Source: Streptomyces nodosus (GTDB taxonomy: Bacteria; Actinomycetota; Actinomycetes; Streptomycetales; Streptomycetaceae). Taken from it: DNA of 64,000 nucleotides. The notes below the pieces were generated by a model. That model made no database searches. It was not told where the DNA came from and saw only the letters and a program-made list of their open reading frames with translations. The position numbers and the translations under genes were made by a program. Within the stretch, counting starts at the first letter, position 1. Each line of letters opens with the position of its first letter. The stretch lies in the NCBI RefSeq assembly GCF_008704995.1, contig NZ_CP023747.1, forward strand, positions 3,188,501 to 3,252,500. Direction: 5' to 3'. This document shows, in pieces, positions 18,133-26,503 of this stretch.

Positions 18133-19449
18133 TCATCCGGTGGATTCCGGGGATTCTCTGCGACCTTTCCCCGGAACCGGTGTGAACTCCACGGGAAGCG
18201 TACGCAATCCACGCATGATCAACCCACCGCGCCAGCGCAGATCGGCCGAATCCACCGCAAGGCGGAGGTCCGGGAGACGGGTGAGGAGGGTGCCGAGCGC
18301 CGACTGTCCCTCCAGCCGGGCCAGCGGGGCGCCGAGGCAGTAGTGGATGCCGTGGCCGTATCCCAGATGCTGGTTGTCACGACGGGTGAGATCGAGCACA
18401 TCGGGGTCGGCGAACCGCTCGGGGTCCCGGTCGGCGGCCGCGAGCACGACGAGCACCGGATCCCCGGCGGCGATCCGCTGCCCGCCGACGGTGAGCGGCT
18501 CGGTGGCGAAGCGCCAGGTGGCCAGTTCCACCGGGCCGTCGTAGCGCAGGAGTTCCTCGATCCCGGTTTCCAGCAGTCCGCGTTCCCCGCGGGCCAGGGA
18601 GTCCTGGAGACGGGCCCGCTGACCGGGGTGGGTGAGCAGGGCGTAGGTGCCGTTGCCGATGAGGTTGACGGTGGTCTCGAACCCGGCGAAGAGCAGGATG
18701 AAGGCCATGGCGGCGGCCTCGTTCTCGGTGAGGTGCTCGCCGTGGTCGGAGGCCCGGATGAGCCCGGAGATGAGGTCCTCGCCGGGTCCGGGCTCCTCGG
18801 ACAGGGCCTGGCGCTTGCGGTGGATGAGGTCGGCGAGATAGCCGCGCATCTTCTTGACGGACCGGGCGACCCCGCCCCTCGGCCCTCCGCCGTGCCGGAT
18901 CATCATCCCGGCCCAGTCGCGGAAGTCGTCCTGGTCCTCGCGCGGGACGCCGAGCAGGTCGCAGATGGCGTAGATGGGGAGCGGGAAGGCGAACTCATGG
19001 ATGAGGTCGGCACTGCCCCGCCCGGCGAAGCCGTCGATCAGCCGGTCGGTCAGTTCCTGCACGCGCGGGGCGAATTCGGCGACCCGCCGGGGTGTGAAGG
19101 CCTTGGAGACGAGTCGGCGCAGCCGGGTGTGGTCCGGCGGATCGATGTTGAGCAGATGGGTCATCAGCTCGGCCTTGCGCTCACCGGGGATGCCGGTCTT
19201 GCCCTTGGCGTGTGCGGGCTCGTCATGATGCGCCGGGTTCTTGCTGAGCCGCTGGTCGGCAAGGGCCTGCTTGGCGTCGGCGTACCGGGTGACCAGCCAG
19301 GCCTCCACACCGCTGGGCAGCCGCGTCCGGTGCACGGGCGCGTGCTCGCGGAGCCAGGCGTAGGCGGGGTAGGGGTCGCTCGCGAACTCCCAGGTGAAGA
19401 GTTCGGGGGGCACGGGGGCGGTGCCGGGGGTCTGGGGCTGGCCGTTCAC
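18133..19449 (-). CDS. cytochrome P450 (CYP107 family-like)
   Basis: A 438-aa soluble P450. The I-helix has LLFAGFETTVNLIGNG (proton-relay Thr), the K-helix EELLRYDGPVE (ExxR), and the heme loop LGYGHGIHYCLGAPLARLEG with the axial Cys. LNIDPPDHTRLRRLVSKAFTP is the conserved C-helix block. It needs ferredoxin and a reductase encoded elsewhere. By position between rpfC and mazG it corresponds to CYP107U1 of S. coelicolor, reported to be needed for sporulation. The substrate is unknown and there is no biosynthetic cluster around it. Confidence 0.93.
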   Translation of the reverse strand: MNGQPQTPGTAPVPPELFTWEFASDPYPAYAWLREHAPVHRTRLPSGVEAWLVTRYADAKQALADQRLSKNPAHHDEPAHAKGKTGIPGERKAELMTHLLNIDPPDHTRLRRLVSKAFTPRRVAEFAPRVQELTDRLIDGFAGRGSADLIHEFAFPLPIYAICDLLGVPREDQDDFRDWAGMMIRHGGGPRGGVARSVKKMRGYLADLIHRKRQALSEEPGPGEDLISGLIRASDHGEHLTENEAAAMAFILLFAGFETTVNLIGNGTYALLTHPGQRARLQDSLARGERGLLETGIEELLRYDGPVELATWRFATEPLTVGGQRIAAGDPVLVVLAAADRDPERFADPDVLDLTRRDNQHLGYGHGIHYCLGAPLARLEGQSALGTLLTRLPDLRLAVDSADLRWRGGLIMRGLRTLPVEFTPVPGKGRRESPESTG

Positions 19450-19545
19450 TCCCCGACGGTATCCGAGCGGCGCCGCCCCACGCCCCCGCGCCGGCCGGAC
19501 CAGACGCCGGGCGCCACGCTCCTCGGCCCGGTGCCCGGCCGCCGC

Positions 19546-20571
19546 TCAGCCGGTGGGTTGCCGGCCGGTGGCCTCCGCGGTGCGGATCGCGTCCCGGTAG
19601 GCGCGTGCCGCGGCGCGCAGGGCGGCCTCCGGGTCGACTCCTTCCGCCTCCGCGTGTGCCGCCATCGCCAGGAGTTCGTAGCCGATGTCCTCGCCCTTCG
19701 GGAGCGGGACGTCCAGGCCGGCGGTGCGGACGCGGGAGGAGAGCTTGGCGGCCAGGGCGAGCCCCGGCTGGCCCAGGGGCACCCCCTCGGTCACCGAGGT
19801 GCGCTGCTTCTCCACCGCCTTGGTGCGCAGCCAGTGCTCCTTGACCTCCTCGGGCGTCGTCGCGGTCTCGTCGCCGAAGACATGCGGGTGGCGATGGATC
19901 AGCTTGGCGACGATGCCGCCCGCCACGTCGTCGATGGAGAAGGGGGTGTCCGGGTCGTCCTCGGCTATCCGGGAGTGGAAGACGACCTGGAGCAGGACGT
20001 CGCCCAGTTCCTCGCGCAGTTCTTCGCGGTCGCCCGTCTCGATCGCCTCGACCAGTTCGTACGCCTCCTCGATGCCGTACTTGGCCAGGCCCTCATGGGT
20101 CTGGCGCGAGGACCAGGGGCACTCGGCGCGGATGCGGTCCATGACCTGGACCAGATCGAGCAGGCGGGCCCCGGGCAGGTCGTACGACGCGGGGAGCAGC
20201 TCCAGCTCGGGCATCCGGACGCGGCCGGAGCCCGCCAGCCGGGCCAGTCCGTCGGTGAGGTGCGGCTCGCCCTCGCCGGTCGCCACGACGACCACCGTCC
20301 GCCCGCCCGCGCAGGCGTCGACCAGCTCCTGGGCGGTGGGGGCGGCCTCCTCCACGGCGGTGCCGGCCTCCCGCAGATAGGGCAGCTGGGGGTGGGCGCC
20401 GTCCGCGCACAGGACCCGGTCGGCCGCGCGCAGCGCCTGCCATGCGGGCCAGGACAGCAGGCCGGGCGCGACCCGGTGGCTGGTGGTGAGCAGGACGACC
20501 CGGCCGGGGGCAGGGTCAGGGGCGTCGTCGGTCCCGTACGGACCGTCCTCGCGGGGGCTGGTGGTGTTCAC
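19546..20571 (-). CDS. mazG: nucleoside triphosphate pyrophosphohydrolase MazG
   Basis: A 341-aa protein. The MazG core at about 140-250 has VMDRIRAECPWSSRQTHEGL, YGIEEAYELVEAI (metal ligands ExxE) and REELREELGDVLLQVVFHS (ExxD). The first 120 residues (VVLLTTSHRVAPGLLSWPAW ... VVVVATGEGEP) resemble a degenerate tetrapyrrole-methylase-like domain, usual in actinobacterial MazG. It hydrolyses NTPs to NMPs and cleans damaged nucleotides. GTG at 20571 is taken as start because the gene-like region begins there; the ribosome-binding site is weak. Confidence 0.88.
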   Translation of the reverse strand: MNTTSPREDGPYGTDDAPDPAPGRVVLLTTSHRVAPGLLSWPAWQALRAADRVLCADGAHPQLPYLREAGTAVEEAAPTAQELVDACAGGRTVVVVATGEGEPHLTDGLARLAGSGRVRMPELELLPASYDLPGARLLDLVQVMDRIRAECPWSSRQTHEGLAKYGIEEAYELVEAIETGDREELREELGDVLLQVVFHSRIAEDDPDTPFSIDDVAGGIVAKLIHRHPHVFGDETATTPEEVKEHWLRTKAVEKQRTSVTEGVPLGQPGLALAAKLSSRVRTAGLDVPLPKGEDIGYELLAMAAHAEAEGVDPEAALRAAARAYRDAIRTAEATGRQPTG

Positions 20572-20735
20572 GATTCGAACGTAACGCACGCCGCGGAGGT
20601 GACCCGGAGATTGTCCACAGGCCCGGCAGCTCAGTCCGATGAACAGTCCGGAGCAGGGCCACGGGCCGACCCGGGAAAAGCCCGGCCCGGGGCCGGTGGA
20701 ACGGGCCCTGCAGCCCCGTCCCCGCCATGCCCCCG

Positions 20736-21386
20736 CTACGCCGGCTGCTGCGGCTCCGCCGTGGCCTCCTGGATCCAGGGCGTCTTCCCGTCCACCCGGC
20801 TGCTCTTCTCCACGTCCCAGGCGCCGTAGCGCGGGTTGAGGTCGATATGCAGGTCCTTGGAGGCCTGGGACATCGCCTTCCAGAACGTGGTCTTGCCCTC
20901 GGTGGTGTTCATGTCGATGCCGAGCGCGACCGCCAGCTTCTGCGCCCTGACCTCCGTGCGGAGGCTGGCGTCGAGGCGTTTGGGGGCCACCCCGTACTGC
21001 ATCAGCCACGCCGACTGCAGGGCCTTGGGGCCGCCGGCCTGGGCTTCCAGGCCGCTGCGCATCTCGGCGACATCGCCGCGGGAGACGCTCACCCCCGCGT
21101 CCTTGGCGGCCCGGTCCAGGACCCGGTCGAGGACCATGGTGTGAAGGGTGTCCCGGGTGAGGCTGCTGGTCCGGGAGACCGTCTGCTCGTACTGGGCCTC
21201 GTCCGGGGCGGCGGCGCGCTGGGCGACGCGCACCTCGTTCACACGGCCCTCCAGCTGGGAGACCGTGATCCGCTCGCCGCCCACGACGGCCGCGGCACCG
21301 GCATGCGGGGCGCCGCCGCACGCGGTGAGGAGGGGGGCCGCGACCAGGGCGGCGCTGAGGGCGATCGCGGTACGACGGCGGTGCAA
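20736..21386 (-). CDS. SurA N-terminal-like lipoprotein
   Basis: A 216-aa lipoprotein. The TTG start at 21386 has GGGAGG. The signal peptide ends in lipobox LLTACGG, so the mature protein begins at Cys and is tethered to the outer face of the membrane. AAAVVGGERITVSQLEGRVN is the opening strand-helix of the SurA/PrsA chaperone N-domain, followed by long helices (LHTMVLDRVLDRAAKDAGV). No PPIase domain is present, so it is probably a chaperone-like module only. It lies directly upstream of mazG on the same strand. Confidence 0.82.
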   Translation of the reverse strand: MHRRRTAIALSAALVAAPLLTACGGAPHAGAAAVVGGERITVSQLEGRVNEVRVAQRAAAPDEAQYEQTVSRTSSLTRDTLHTMVLDRVLDRAAKDAGVSVSRGDVAEMRSGLEAQAGGPKALQSAWLMQYGVAPKRLDASLRTEVRAQKLAVALGIDMNTTEGKTTFWKAMSQASKDLHIDLNPRYGAWDVEKSSRVDGKTPWIQEATAEPQQPA

Positions 21387-21517
21387 GGTGGCCTCCCGAG
21401 GAGATTGTGCGGCGGTGCACAAAGTCTTGCGGTGATCGATAGTAGGCAGTGGCCAGGCTCTGGCCAACCCATTCGACCAACGATTCCCGTCGACTTCGGG
21501 CACCGTCGCACCCCGGG

Positions 21518-21571
21518 CCCGCTCAGCCGGTGATGGCCACCGGCGCGTCCCAGGCGTCGCGGTCCACGGTG
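21518..21571. repeat. 54-bp direct repeat, left copy
   Basis: Identical over 54 bp to 23225-23278, which is the 3' end of the DUF1906 gene including its stop. Here it is a fragment with no gene attached. It marks the left edge of the 1.7-kb insert. Confidence 0.92.
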
Positions 21572-21637
21572 GCGCCGCGACGTGCCCCCTCAATCAGACG
21601 GGACGCACGCCGACGCCACGGCCATGAAGAAGATGGA

Positions 21638-21708
21638 GAGGCGAGCACGGTACCCCGGGGATCGTGAATCATGGAGGGCTCCATGACCGTCGGGGCCGTG
21701 CTCGCCTC
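21638..21708. terminator. nested hairpin after FG-GAP fragment
   Basis: Arms GAGGCGAGCACGG (21638-21650) and CCGTGCTCGCCTC (21696-21708) match perfectly. An inner hairpin ATGGAGGGCTCCAT lies at 21671-21684. It is 20 nt beyond the stop of the minus-strand FG-GAP fragment. Confidence 0.65.
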
Positions 21709-21728
21709 GCGGGCGGGACGGGCCTGGG

Positions 21729-21965
21729 TCAGTTCAACGAACGGAAGCCTTGGAGTCCCGTGCCGATAACCGTGCCCGCGCCACGGATGTCGGCGTAGGT
21801 GTACAGATCACCGTTGTTTCCGGTGGCCCACAGGCCCGGCTGGCCGTCTCCGCGCACGTCAGGGACGGCGGTGTAGAGCGGACGGTTGGCGGCTGTCCAG
21901 CTCTTGCCGACCTGGATACGGCCGGCCAGGGACCCGAGTCCCTCGCCGTTCGGGCCTAGGCCGAG
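21729..21965 (-). pseudogene. 3' fragment of an FG-GAP/VCBS-repeat secreted protein
   Basis: About 75 codons encode RIQVGKSWTAANRPLYTAVP, DVRGDGQPGLWATGNNGDLY and TGLQGFRSLN followed by TGA. D.RGDG.PGLWAT is a repeat unit of the beta-propeller FG-GAP proteins abundant in Streptomyces secretomes. Upstream codons do not continue the repeat and no start or signal peptide is present, so only the last one to two repeats survive. It lies inside the insert. Confidence 0.75.
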
Positions 21966-22008
21966 TACGCATACCCGACTCCGAAGTCTCACGCGAAGGG
22001 CGGAATAA

Positions 22009-22536
22009 ATGGAGATAAAGAGGAGCGTTACGCTCAGCAAATGGAGAAACCCTTCCGAAGAGGAAGGGATGTACGGCGAAGCGACGACGCCGCTGGGCAA
22101 AGTTGTGCTGATGCGAGCTCCGTCTTCGCGCCGAGACATAATTTCGTCAGCAGAGCGACACGAGCGTTGGAGCCTGATCCTCTCCGGTGGGCGCACTATG
22201 GAAATCGGTGACTTCGGGGCTCCCGGGGTGATCTCGCAGAAGATACTTAAGCGTGGAACTTCTGGGACATTGGACGGAGATCGCTTCAGCATCAACGTTT
22301 CTTCGTCGTTGCGTCGCGCGCGTAGGCATGTATCCATGTGCGGCCTGGGCGTCACCTTTACGCCTAAGGGGTTGGGCGTAGAGCTCCGTGAGAATAGTAA
22401 GCGGGGCGCATTGAAGCGGCCCTCGGGGGATTGGAGCGCTTCTGACGCTTCCGCAAAGGCCGTCCTTAGCATTTGCCTTTTCGAATGGGCAGAGATGACC
22501 TTCTTTCTGCGGACTCCATTCATGCGATTGCTGTAA
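22009..22536 (+). CDS. hypothetical protein, atypical base composition
   Basis: A 175-aa ORF I do not recognise. It uses codons rare in the rest of the window (ATA, AAA, CTT, AGT, CGA, TTG) and its GC is far lower, which argues for horizontal origin. The residue pattern looks like a folded protein: a hydrophobic segment VVLMRAPS, the motif RWSLILSGGRTMEIGDFG and a tail FEWAEMTFFLRTPFMRLL. ATG 22009 has GGCGG before it. An internal ATG at 22069 with GAGGAAGGG is an alternative start. No signal peptide. Confidence 0.5.
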   Translation: MEIKRSVTLSKWRNPSEEEGMYGEATTPLGKVVLMRAPSSRRDIISSAERHERWSLILSGGRTMEIGDFGAPGVISQKILKRGTSGTLDGDRFSINVSSSLRRARRHVSMCGLGVTFTPKGLGVELRENSKRGALKRPSGDWSASDASAKAVLSICLFEWAEMTFFLRTPFMRLL

Positions 22537-22600
22537 AGCGATCGATAGCTGCTACATCGCACTCACTGCCGACTGGAAACAACGGTCGCTCCTGCTCTGG

Positions 22601-22870
22601 ATGCTTCCCGCACTCGGCAGCGGACTCGCCCTGGGGCGCGCCAGAGGCGAGTCGATGGACGCGCTGCTATTCATGCTCGGCGGCACTGTCGCCGCCATAT
22701 CGTTCCCACTGTTCTTTCCGCGCGGTAGACGCAAGGAACTCAACCGCCGAAAAGCGGCGGGCGAGAACGTTCCCGACAAGGAATACGAACCGCCACAGTG
22801 GGTGAATTGGACCACGGCGGGCGGCATCGTGGCCTGGGTCGTCTTCTCATTCATCCTCTTCAGAAGCTGA
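22601..22870 (+). CDS. small membrane protein, possibly 5'-truncated
   Basis: An 89-aa protein with two hydrophobic segments (LLFMLGGTVAAISFPLFF and TAGGIVAWVVFSFILF) separated by a charged loop RGRRKELNRRKAAGENVPDK. ATG 22601 lacks a clear ribosome-binding site. In-frame codons upstream (ALTADWKQRSLLLW) read naturally into it, so the authentic 5' end may have been lost at a junction near 22560. A strong terminator follows. Function unknown. Confidence 0.5.
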   Translation: MLPALGSGLALGRARGESMDALLFMLGGTVAAISFPLFFPRGRRKELNRRKAAGENVPDKEYEPPQWVNWTTAGGIVAWVVFSFILFRS

Positions 22871-22910
22871 CCACACCCACCTGAGCACCCGAACCGACCA
22901 GGGAACACGT

Positions 22911-22951
22911 ACGGGGGTGCCGCACGCACAAGATGCGTGCGGCACCCCCGT
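22911..22951 (+). terminator. rho-independent terminator
   Basis: Perfect hairpin ACGGGGGTGCCGCACGCA / TGCGTGCGGCACCCCCGT followed by TTTT. Confidence 0.92.
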
Positions 22952-22971
22952 TTTGGAAGGCGAGGACCAAT

Positions 22972-23224
22972 ATGTCGTCCGGCGATGAGGAAGCCCGCGA
23001 GGCCGCCCGGGTCGAGTACCACACTCCGGAACGGAAACGTGCCCTGGTCTTTTCACCACTGCTGCTCGCGTGGGGGATCGTCTCCCTGGTGCGCGTGCGT
23101 CTCGGTCACATTTCCGGCTTCGACGCCCTGAGCCTCACCATGGGCGCCCTTGTCCCATTCATTCTCAACACAGGGATACGCGCCTGGCGCCACCCGGTGG
23201 CGGGCCGTACCGCGGCCCCCGGGA
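22972..23224 (+). pseudogene. 3'-truncated small membrane protein gene
   Basis: ATG 22972 begins MSSGDEEAREAARVEYHTPE, then two hydrophobic segments (VFSPLLLAWGIVSLV, LSLTMGALVPFILNTGI). The frame has no stop before the 54-bp repeat at 23225 and would read on antisense through the DUF1906 gene. The natural 3' end is therefore missing, cut at the repeat junction. It resembles its neighbour at 22601 in size and topology. Confidence 0.6.
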
Positions 23225-23278
23225 CCCGCTCAGCCGGTGATGGCCACCGGCGCGTCCCAGGCGTCGCGGTCCACGGTG
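23225..23278. repeat. 54-bp direct repeat, right copy
   Basis: Overlaps the last codons and stop of the DUF1906 gene. Identical to 21518-21571, with start-to-start distance 1707 bp. Confidence 0.92.
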
Positions 23279-24057
23279 ATCGTGTAACCGCCGCGGGTCT
23301 CCTTGCTGTTGACCATGTACTGATGGGCGCGGCTGTGGTCGGTGTACTGGGTCTTGCCCCACGGCCAGTCCGAGGTCGTGGTGTTCTTCCCGTCCCACAG
23401 CGCGTACCAGAGGTTGCCCGGCAGGTCGGTCTTGTTGGTCGCGGTGGCGACGGCCTTGGCGCTGGAGCTGGTGAAGCCGTAGTAGCCGGCCCGGTAGGTC
23501 TTGTCGCGCAGCCCCTTGGTGAAGGCCCGCACATAGGTCAGCACCGCGTCGTTGCACGCCTTGTCGGCGGTGTCGTACGGCTCCATGTCGAGGTAGATCG
23601 CGCTGCCGGCCTTCATGCCGAGCGCGGAGGCCTTGGCCACCGCGTCCTTGGCGTCGCTCGCGCCGAGCGAGGCCGCGGTCGCGGCGGTGAGCCGCTCGGG
23701 GTTGGCGCTGGTCTGGCAGGGCGGCTGGGCGCCGACGTAGAGCGGTATGAGCTTCCAGCCCTGGGCGCTGACCGACTTCACCCAGGAGGCGGTGAGGTTG
23801 GGCTGGGCGCACCCGCGGTTCTTGCCGCCGACATAGACGGCGGCGGCGCCGTAGAAGCCGGTGTTCCAGGCCTTCATCGCGGCGAGCGACGGCGCGGTGC
23901 AGGCGTCGAAGGCACGCCCGGTGAAGGTCTTCTGGGCGGGCCAGGTGGTGGCCGCCATGGAGGTCTGGGCGGCGATCCCGGCCCCCGCGACCACGGCGAC
24001 CCCGGTGACCCCCCAGACGATGTATCTGCGCTTCTTGGACTGTCGATGGCCCGACAT
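23230..24057 (-). CDS. secreted DUF1906 glycoside hydrolase-like protein
   Basis: A 275-aa protein exported by an N-terminal KKRRYIVWGVTGVAVVAGAG signal/anchor. The mature part matches the DUF1906 (Rv2525c-like) TIM-barrel family: GRAFDACTAPSLAAMKAW, FYGAAAVYVGGKNR, WKLIPLYVGAQ, IYLDMEPYD (catalytic-type acidic pair) and YRAGYYGFTSS. These are thought to act on cell-wall glycans, and Rv2525c is a Tat-exported member. The 3' end is duplicated at 21.5 kb. It appears intact. Confidence 0.83.
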   Translation of the reverse strand: MSGHRQSKKRRYIVWGVTGVAVVAGAGIAAQTSMAATTWPAQKTFTGRAFDACTAPSLAAMKAWNTGFYGAAAVYVGGKNRGCAQPNLTASWVKSVSAQGWKLIPLYVGAQPPCQTSANPERLTAATAASLGASDAKDAVAKASALGMKAGSAIYLDMEPYDTADKACNDAVLTYVRAFTKGLRDKTYRAGYYGFTSSSAKAVATATNKTDLPGNLWYALWDGKNTTTSDWPWGKTQYTDHSRAHQYMVNSKETRGGYTITVDRDAWDAPVAITG

Positions 24058-24233
24058 GAATTACCCCACCCCTGATCGTGCGATCTTCGTATGTGAACTT
24101 CGTATGGGACGCAAGCGCAGGAAACCTATGGGACGGCGTCTCTGCGGCCGGAAAACGAACCCCCTCGGACCGCACAAGTTTCCCTCAAGTCACCGCAAAC
24201 CCGAGCGCCCCGCCCTGGTGCCGGGCAGGCGTC

Positions 24234-25757
24234 TCAGACGTGCACCTGCCCCAGCCACTGCAGGGTCCGGCGGATGTCCGCGGCCAGCGGATGACCGGGC
24301 CCGCGCAGGCGTTCCACATCGTGCAGGAGCCGCACCAGGGTGTCCTGGGCGGCCGGACGGTCGCCCAGGGCGAGCAGCAGATGGCCGATGCGGCGCCGGA
24401 CCTCTAGGGCGATCTCCGGATCCCCCGACACATATTGGTTCTCGTAGTACGGCAGCAGGGCCCGGTACTCCGCGAGTGCCGCCGCCGGTTCCCCGAGCTG
24501 CTCCAGACACTGGGCGGCATCGTAGCGGAACCGCAGGGACTGGGGATCGGCCTGGCCCGACTCGGTGGCGCGTTCGTCGGCGAGGCGGCGGAGTTCGGGC
24601 AGGGCTCTGCGGTACTGGCCGTCGTCCATGAGGGTGGCCGCGTACTGCTTGCGCAGCGTGCGGACGACCGGTGAGTGCTCGCCGTGCTGGGCGGCGGCGG
24701 CCGGAAGGATGGCGCCCAGGATGTCCACGGCCTGGGTGACACGGCCCTCCCCAAGCAGCCGTTTGACCTCGTCCACGGCCGCCGCGACATCGGGTCTCCC
24801 GACCGCCGTGGCCGGCTGCGGACGGGGGGCCGGGACGCGGGCCCGGTCCGGCCACGGGGCGTGCGGACGGAGGAAGGGGCGGGTGGGGTCTAGGGGGGCG
24901 CCGGTGGGCATACCGCGCCCAGGGAGGAGCGGGAGCAGCTGCTCGTAGGTCTCCTGGGCCGAGGCCGGACGATGCTGCGGGTCCTTGGCGAGCAGGCGCA
25001 GCACGAGCGCTTCGAGCGCCTCGGGCACCTCGGGGCGCAGTTGGCGTACCGGGACGGGCGGCTCGTAGAGGTGGCGGTGCAGCACGCCGAGGGCGGTGGT
25101 TCCGGTGAAAGGCACCTGCCCGCTGAGGAGTTCGTGCAGCAGCACCCCGAGGGCGTAGAGGTCGGTGTACGGGCCGACCGCGCCGCCCATGGCCTGCTCG
25201 GGCGCCATATAGGCGGGTGAGCCGATGGGGGAGCCGGTGTGGGTGAGGCGGGTGGTGTCCGTGTCCATCACCGAGGCCACACCGAGGTCGAGGACGGTGA
25301 CCGTGCCGTCCTGTTTGACCATCACATTCCGGGGCTTGAGGTCCCGGTGCACGATCGGCACGGCGTGCACGGCCGACAGCACGGCGCACAGCTGCGCGGC
25401 GACGGCCACCGACCACTGCCAGGGATAGGGGTCGTGCTCGGCGAGGTGGTCGGCGAGGTCGGCCCCGTCGACGTACTGCATCACGAGGAACAGCTCCTCG
25501 CCCTCGCTGCCCGCGTCGTGCACCGTGACCAGCCCGGGGTGGTCGACCCGCGCGGTCACCCGGCACTCCCGCACGAAGCGGCGGCGCAGTTCGTCGGCCT
25601 CCTGGCCGGCCACCTTGTCCGGGCGCAGCAGCTTGACGGCCACCCGCCGGTCCAGGCGCTGGTCGTACCCCGTCCACACCTGGCCCATGCCGCCCTGGCC
25701 GATGATCGTGGACAGTTCGTAGCGTCCGGCGACCATGCGTCCGGTCGCCATGGTCAC
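24234..25757 (-). CDS. eukaryotic-type Ser/Thr protein kinase with TPR tail
   Basis: A 507-aa cytoplasmic kinase. Gly loop IIGQGGMGQVWTGYD, VAVKLLRPDK (ATP Lys), HRDLKPRNVMVKQD (catalytic loop), DLGVAS in place of DFG, SPAYMAPEQA and a C-lobe to about 270. Residues 330-500 form TPR-like helices (EYRALLPYYENQYV, HLLLALGDRPAAQDTLVRLL), with no membrane segment or PASTA repeats. DLG for DFG is common in actinobacterial kinases. The GTG start overlaps the stop of the upstream membrane-protein gene (GTGA), so the two are coupled and may share a signalling job. Confidence 0.92.
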   Translation of the reverse strand: MTMATGRMVAGRYELSTIIGQGGMGQVWTGYDQRLDRRVAVKLLRPDKVAGQEADELRRRFVRECRVTARVDHPGLVTVHDAGSEGEELFLVMQYVDGADLADHLAEHDPYPWQWSVAVAAQLCAVLSAVHAVPIVHRDLKPRNVMVKQDGTVTVLDLGVASVMDTDTTRLTHTGSPIGSPAYMAPEQAMGGAVGPYTDLYALGVLLHELLSGQVPFTGTTALGVLHRHLYEPPVPVRQLRPEVPEALEALVLRLLAKDPQHRPASAQETYEQLLPLLPGRGMPTGAPLDPTRPFLRPHAPWPDRARVPAPRPQPATAVGRPDVAAAVDEVKRLLGEGRVTQAVDILGAILPAAAAQHGEHSPVVRTLRKQYAATLMDDGQYRRALPELRRLADERATESGQADPQSLRFRYDAAQCLEQLGEPAAALAEYRALLPYYENQYVSGDPEIALEVRRRIGHLLLALGDRPAAQDTLVRLLHDVERLRGPGHPLAADIRRTLQWLGQVHV

Positions 25758-26341
25758 CGGCCGTCCTCATGCTTGCGGAGGTAGTCGCTGAGCTCGTCGA
25801 GTTCGGCCCGGACCTGGTCGATGCGCGCGGGGGCGGGATGCGGCGGCTGCGGGGGCGGCGGGACCGGGTTGTACGGGGCCGGCGGCACCGGCGTGGAATG
25901 GGTGACGGCGTACGGCTGCGCGGGCGGGTAGCCGTAGCCCGGCTGCGGCGGCGCGGGGGCCGGATAGCTCGGCGGCGCATAGGCCGTGGCCTGCGACGGC
26001 GTCGGACCGGCGGGCGGTGCGGCGCGGTGCTGGGTTATGTCGACGACCAGGAAGTAGACCGTGCTGTACGCGGCGAGCAGCAGGAGCCCGCACAGCGCGA
26101 TGTCGCTCCAGAGGTCGTCCTCCGGGAGCTCGCCGACGGCGGCGAGACAGGCGATGGACAGCGGCAGGCTGACCGCGGCCATTACCCAGTCCCTCGCCTT
26201 TCCGCGCAGCATGGCCACCCGGCACAGCGGGAGGCAGGCGAGCATTCCGCAGCTGAGGATGCCGACGGCGGCGATCAGTACGCGCAGGAAGATGACCGTG
26301 CCCGAAGTGCGGGTGGGCGGCTGCGCGCCGTGGCCGTACAT
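25754..26341 (-). CDS. membrane protein with Pro-rich cytoplasmic tail
   Basis: A 195-aa protein. Three to four hydrophobic segments occupy residues 15-105 (FLRVLIAAVGILSCGMLACL, WVMAAVSLPLSIACLAAVG, DIALCGLLLLAAYSTVYFLV). They are followed by a Pro/Ala/Tyr-rich tail (AYAPPSYPAPAPPQPGYGY) and a short terminal helix VRAELDELSDYLRKHEDG. ATG 26341 has AGGAG. It overlaps the kinase gene by 4 bp and could anchor or be phosphorylated by the kinase, which is an inference from coupling only. Confidence 0.7.
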   Translation of the reverse strand: MYGHGAQPPTRTSGTVIFLRVLIAAVGILSCGMLACLPLCRVAMLRGKARDWVMAAVSLPLSIACLAAVGELPEDDLWSDIALCGLLLLAAYSTVYFLVVDITQHRAAPPAGPTPSQATAYAPPSYPAPAPPQPGYGYPPAQPYAVTHSTPVPPAPYNPVPPPPQPPHPAPARIDQVRAELDELSDYLRKHEDGR

Positions 26342-26503
26342 GGCTGCTCCTGGACCGTGGTGAGGACGGACGAAGGTCGAAGTCCGAGCGTATAGCCCTC
26401 CTCGGACACATGGTCACGGGTTGCGCGGAACCGTTGTGTCCCCGGTCGAACGGTGCGGGCGGGGCGCTGTCGCGGGTGCGGTGCGCGACAGCGCCCGGGC
26501 CGG

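Noticed and set aside
16966..20829. Open plus-strand frame of nearly 1290 codons through rpfC, P450 and mazG
   Set aside because: Antisense to three well-supported genes; composition is the usual shadow pattern.
18133..21386. P450 and neighbours as part of a biosynthetic gene cluster
   Set aside because: Neighbours are housekeeping (mazG, lipoprotein, rpf); no synthase, tailoring set or resistance gene.
22933..24075. Single long plus-strand gene from the small membrane ORF through the DUF1906 region
   Set aside because: Only the first 80 codons look like protein; the rest is antisense to the DUF1906 gene.
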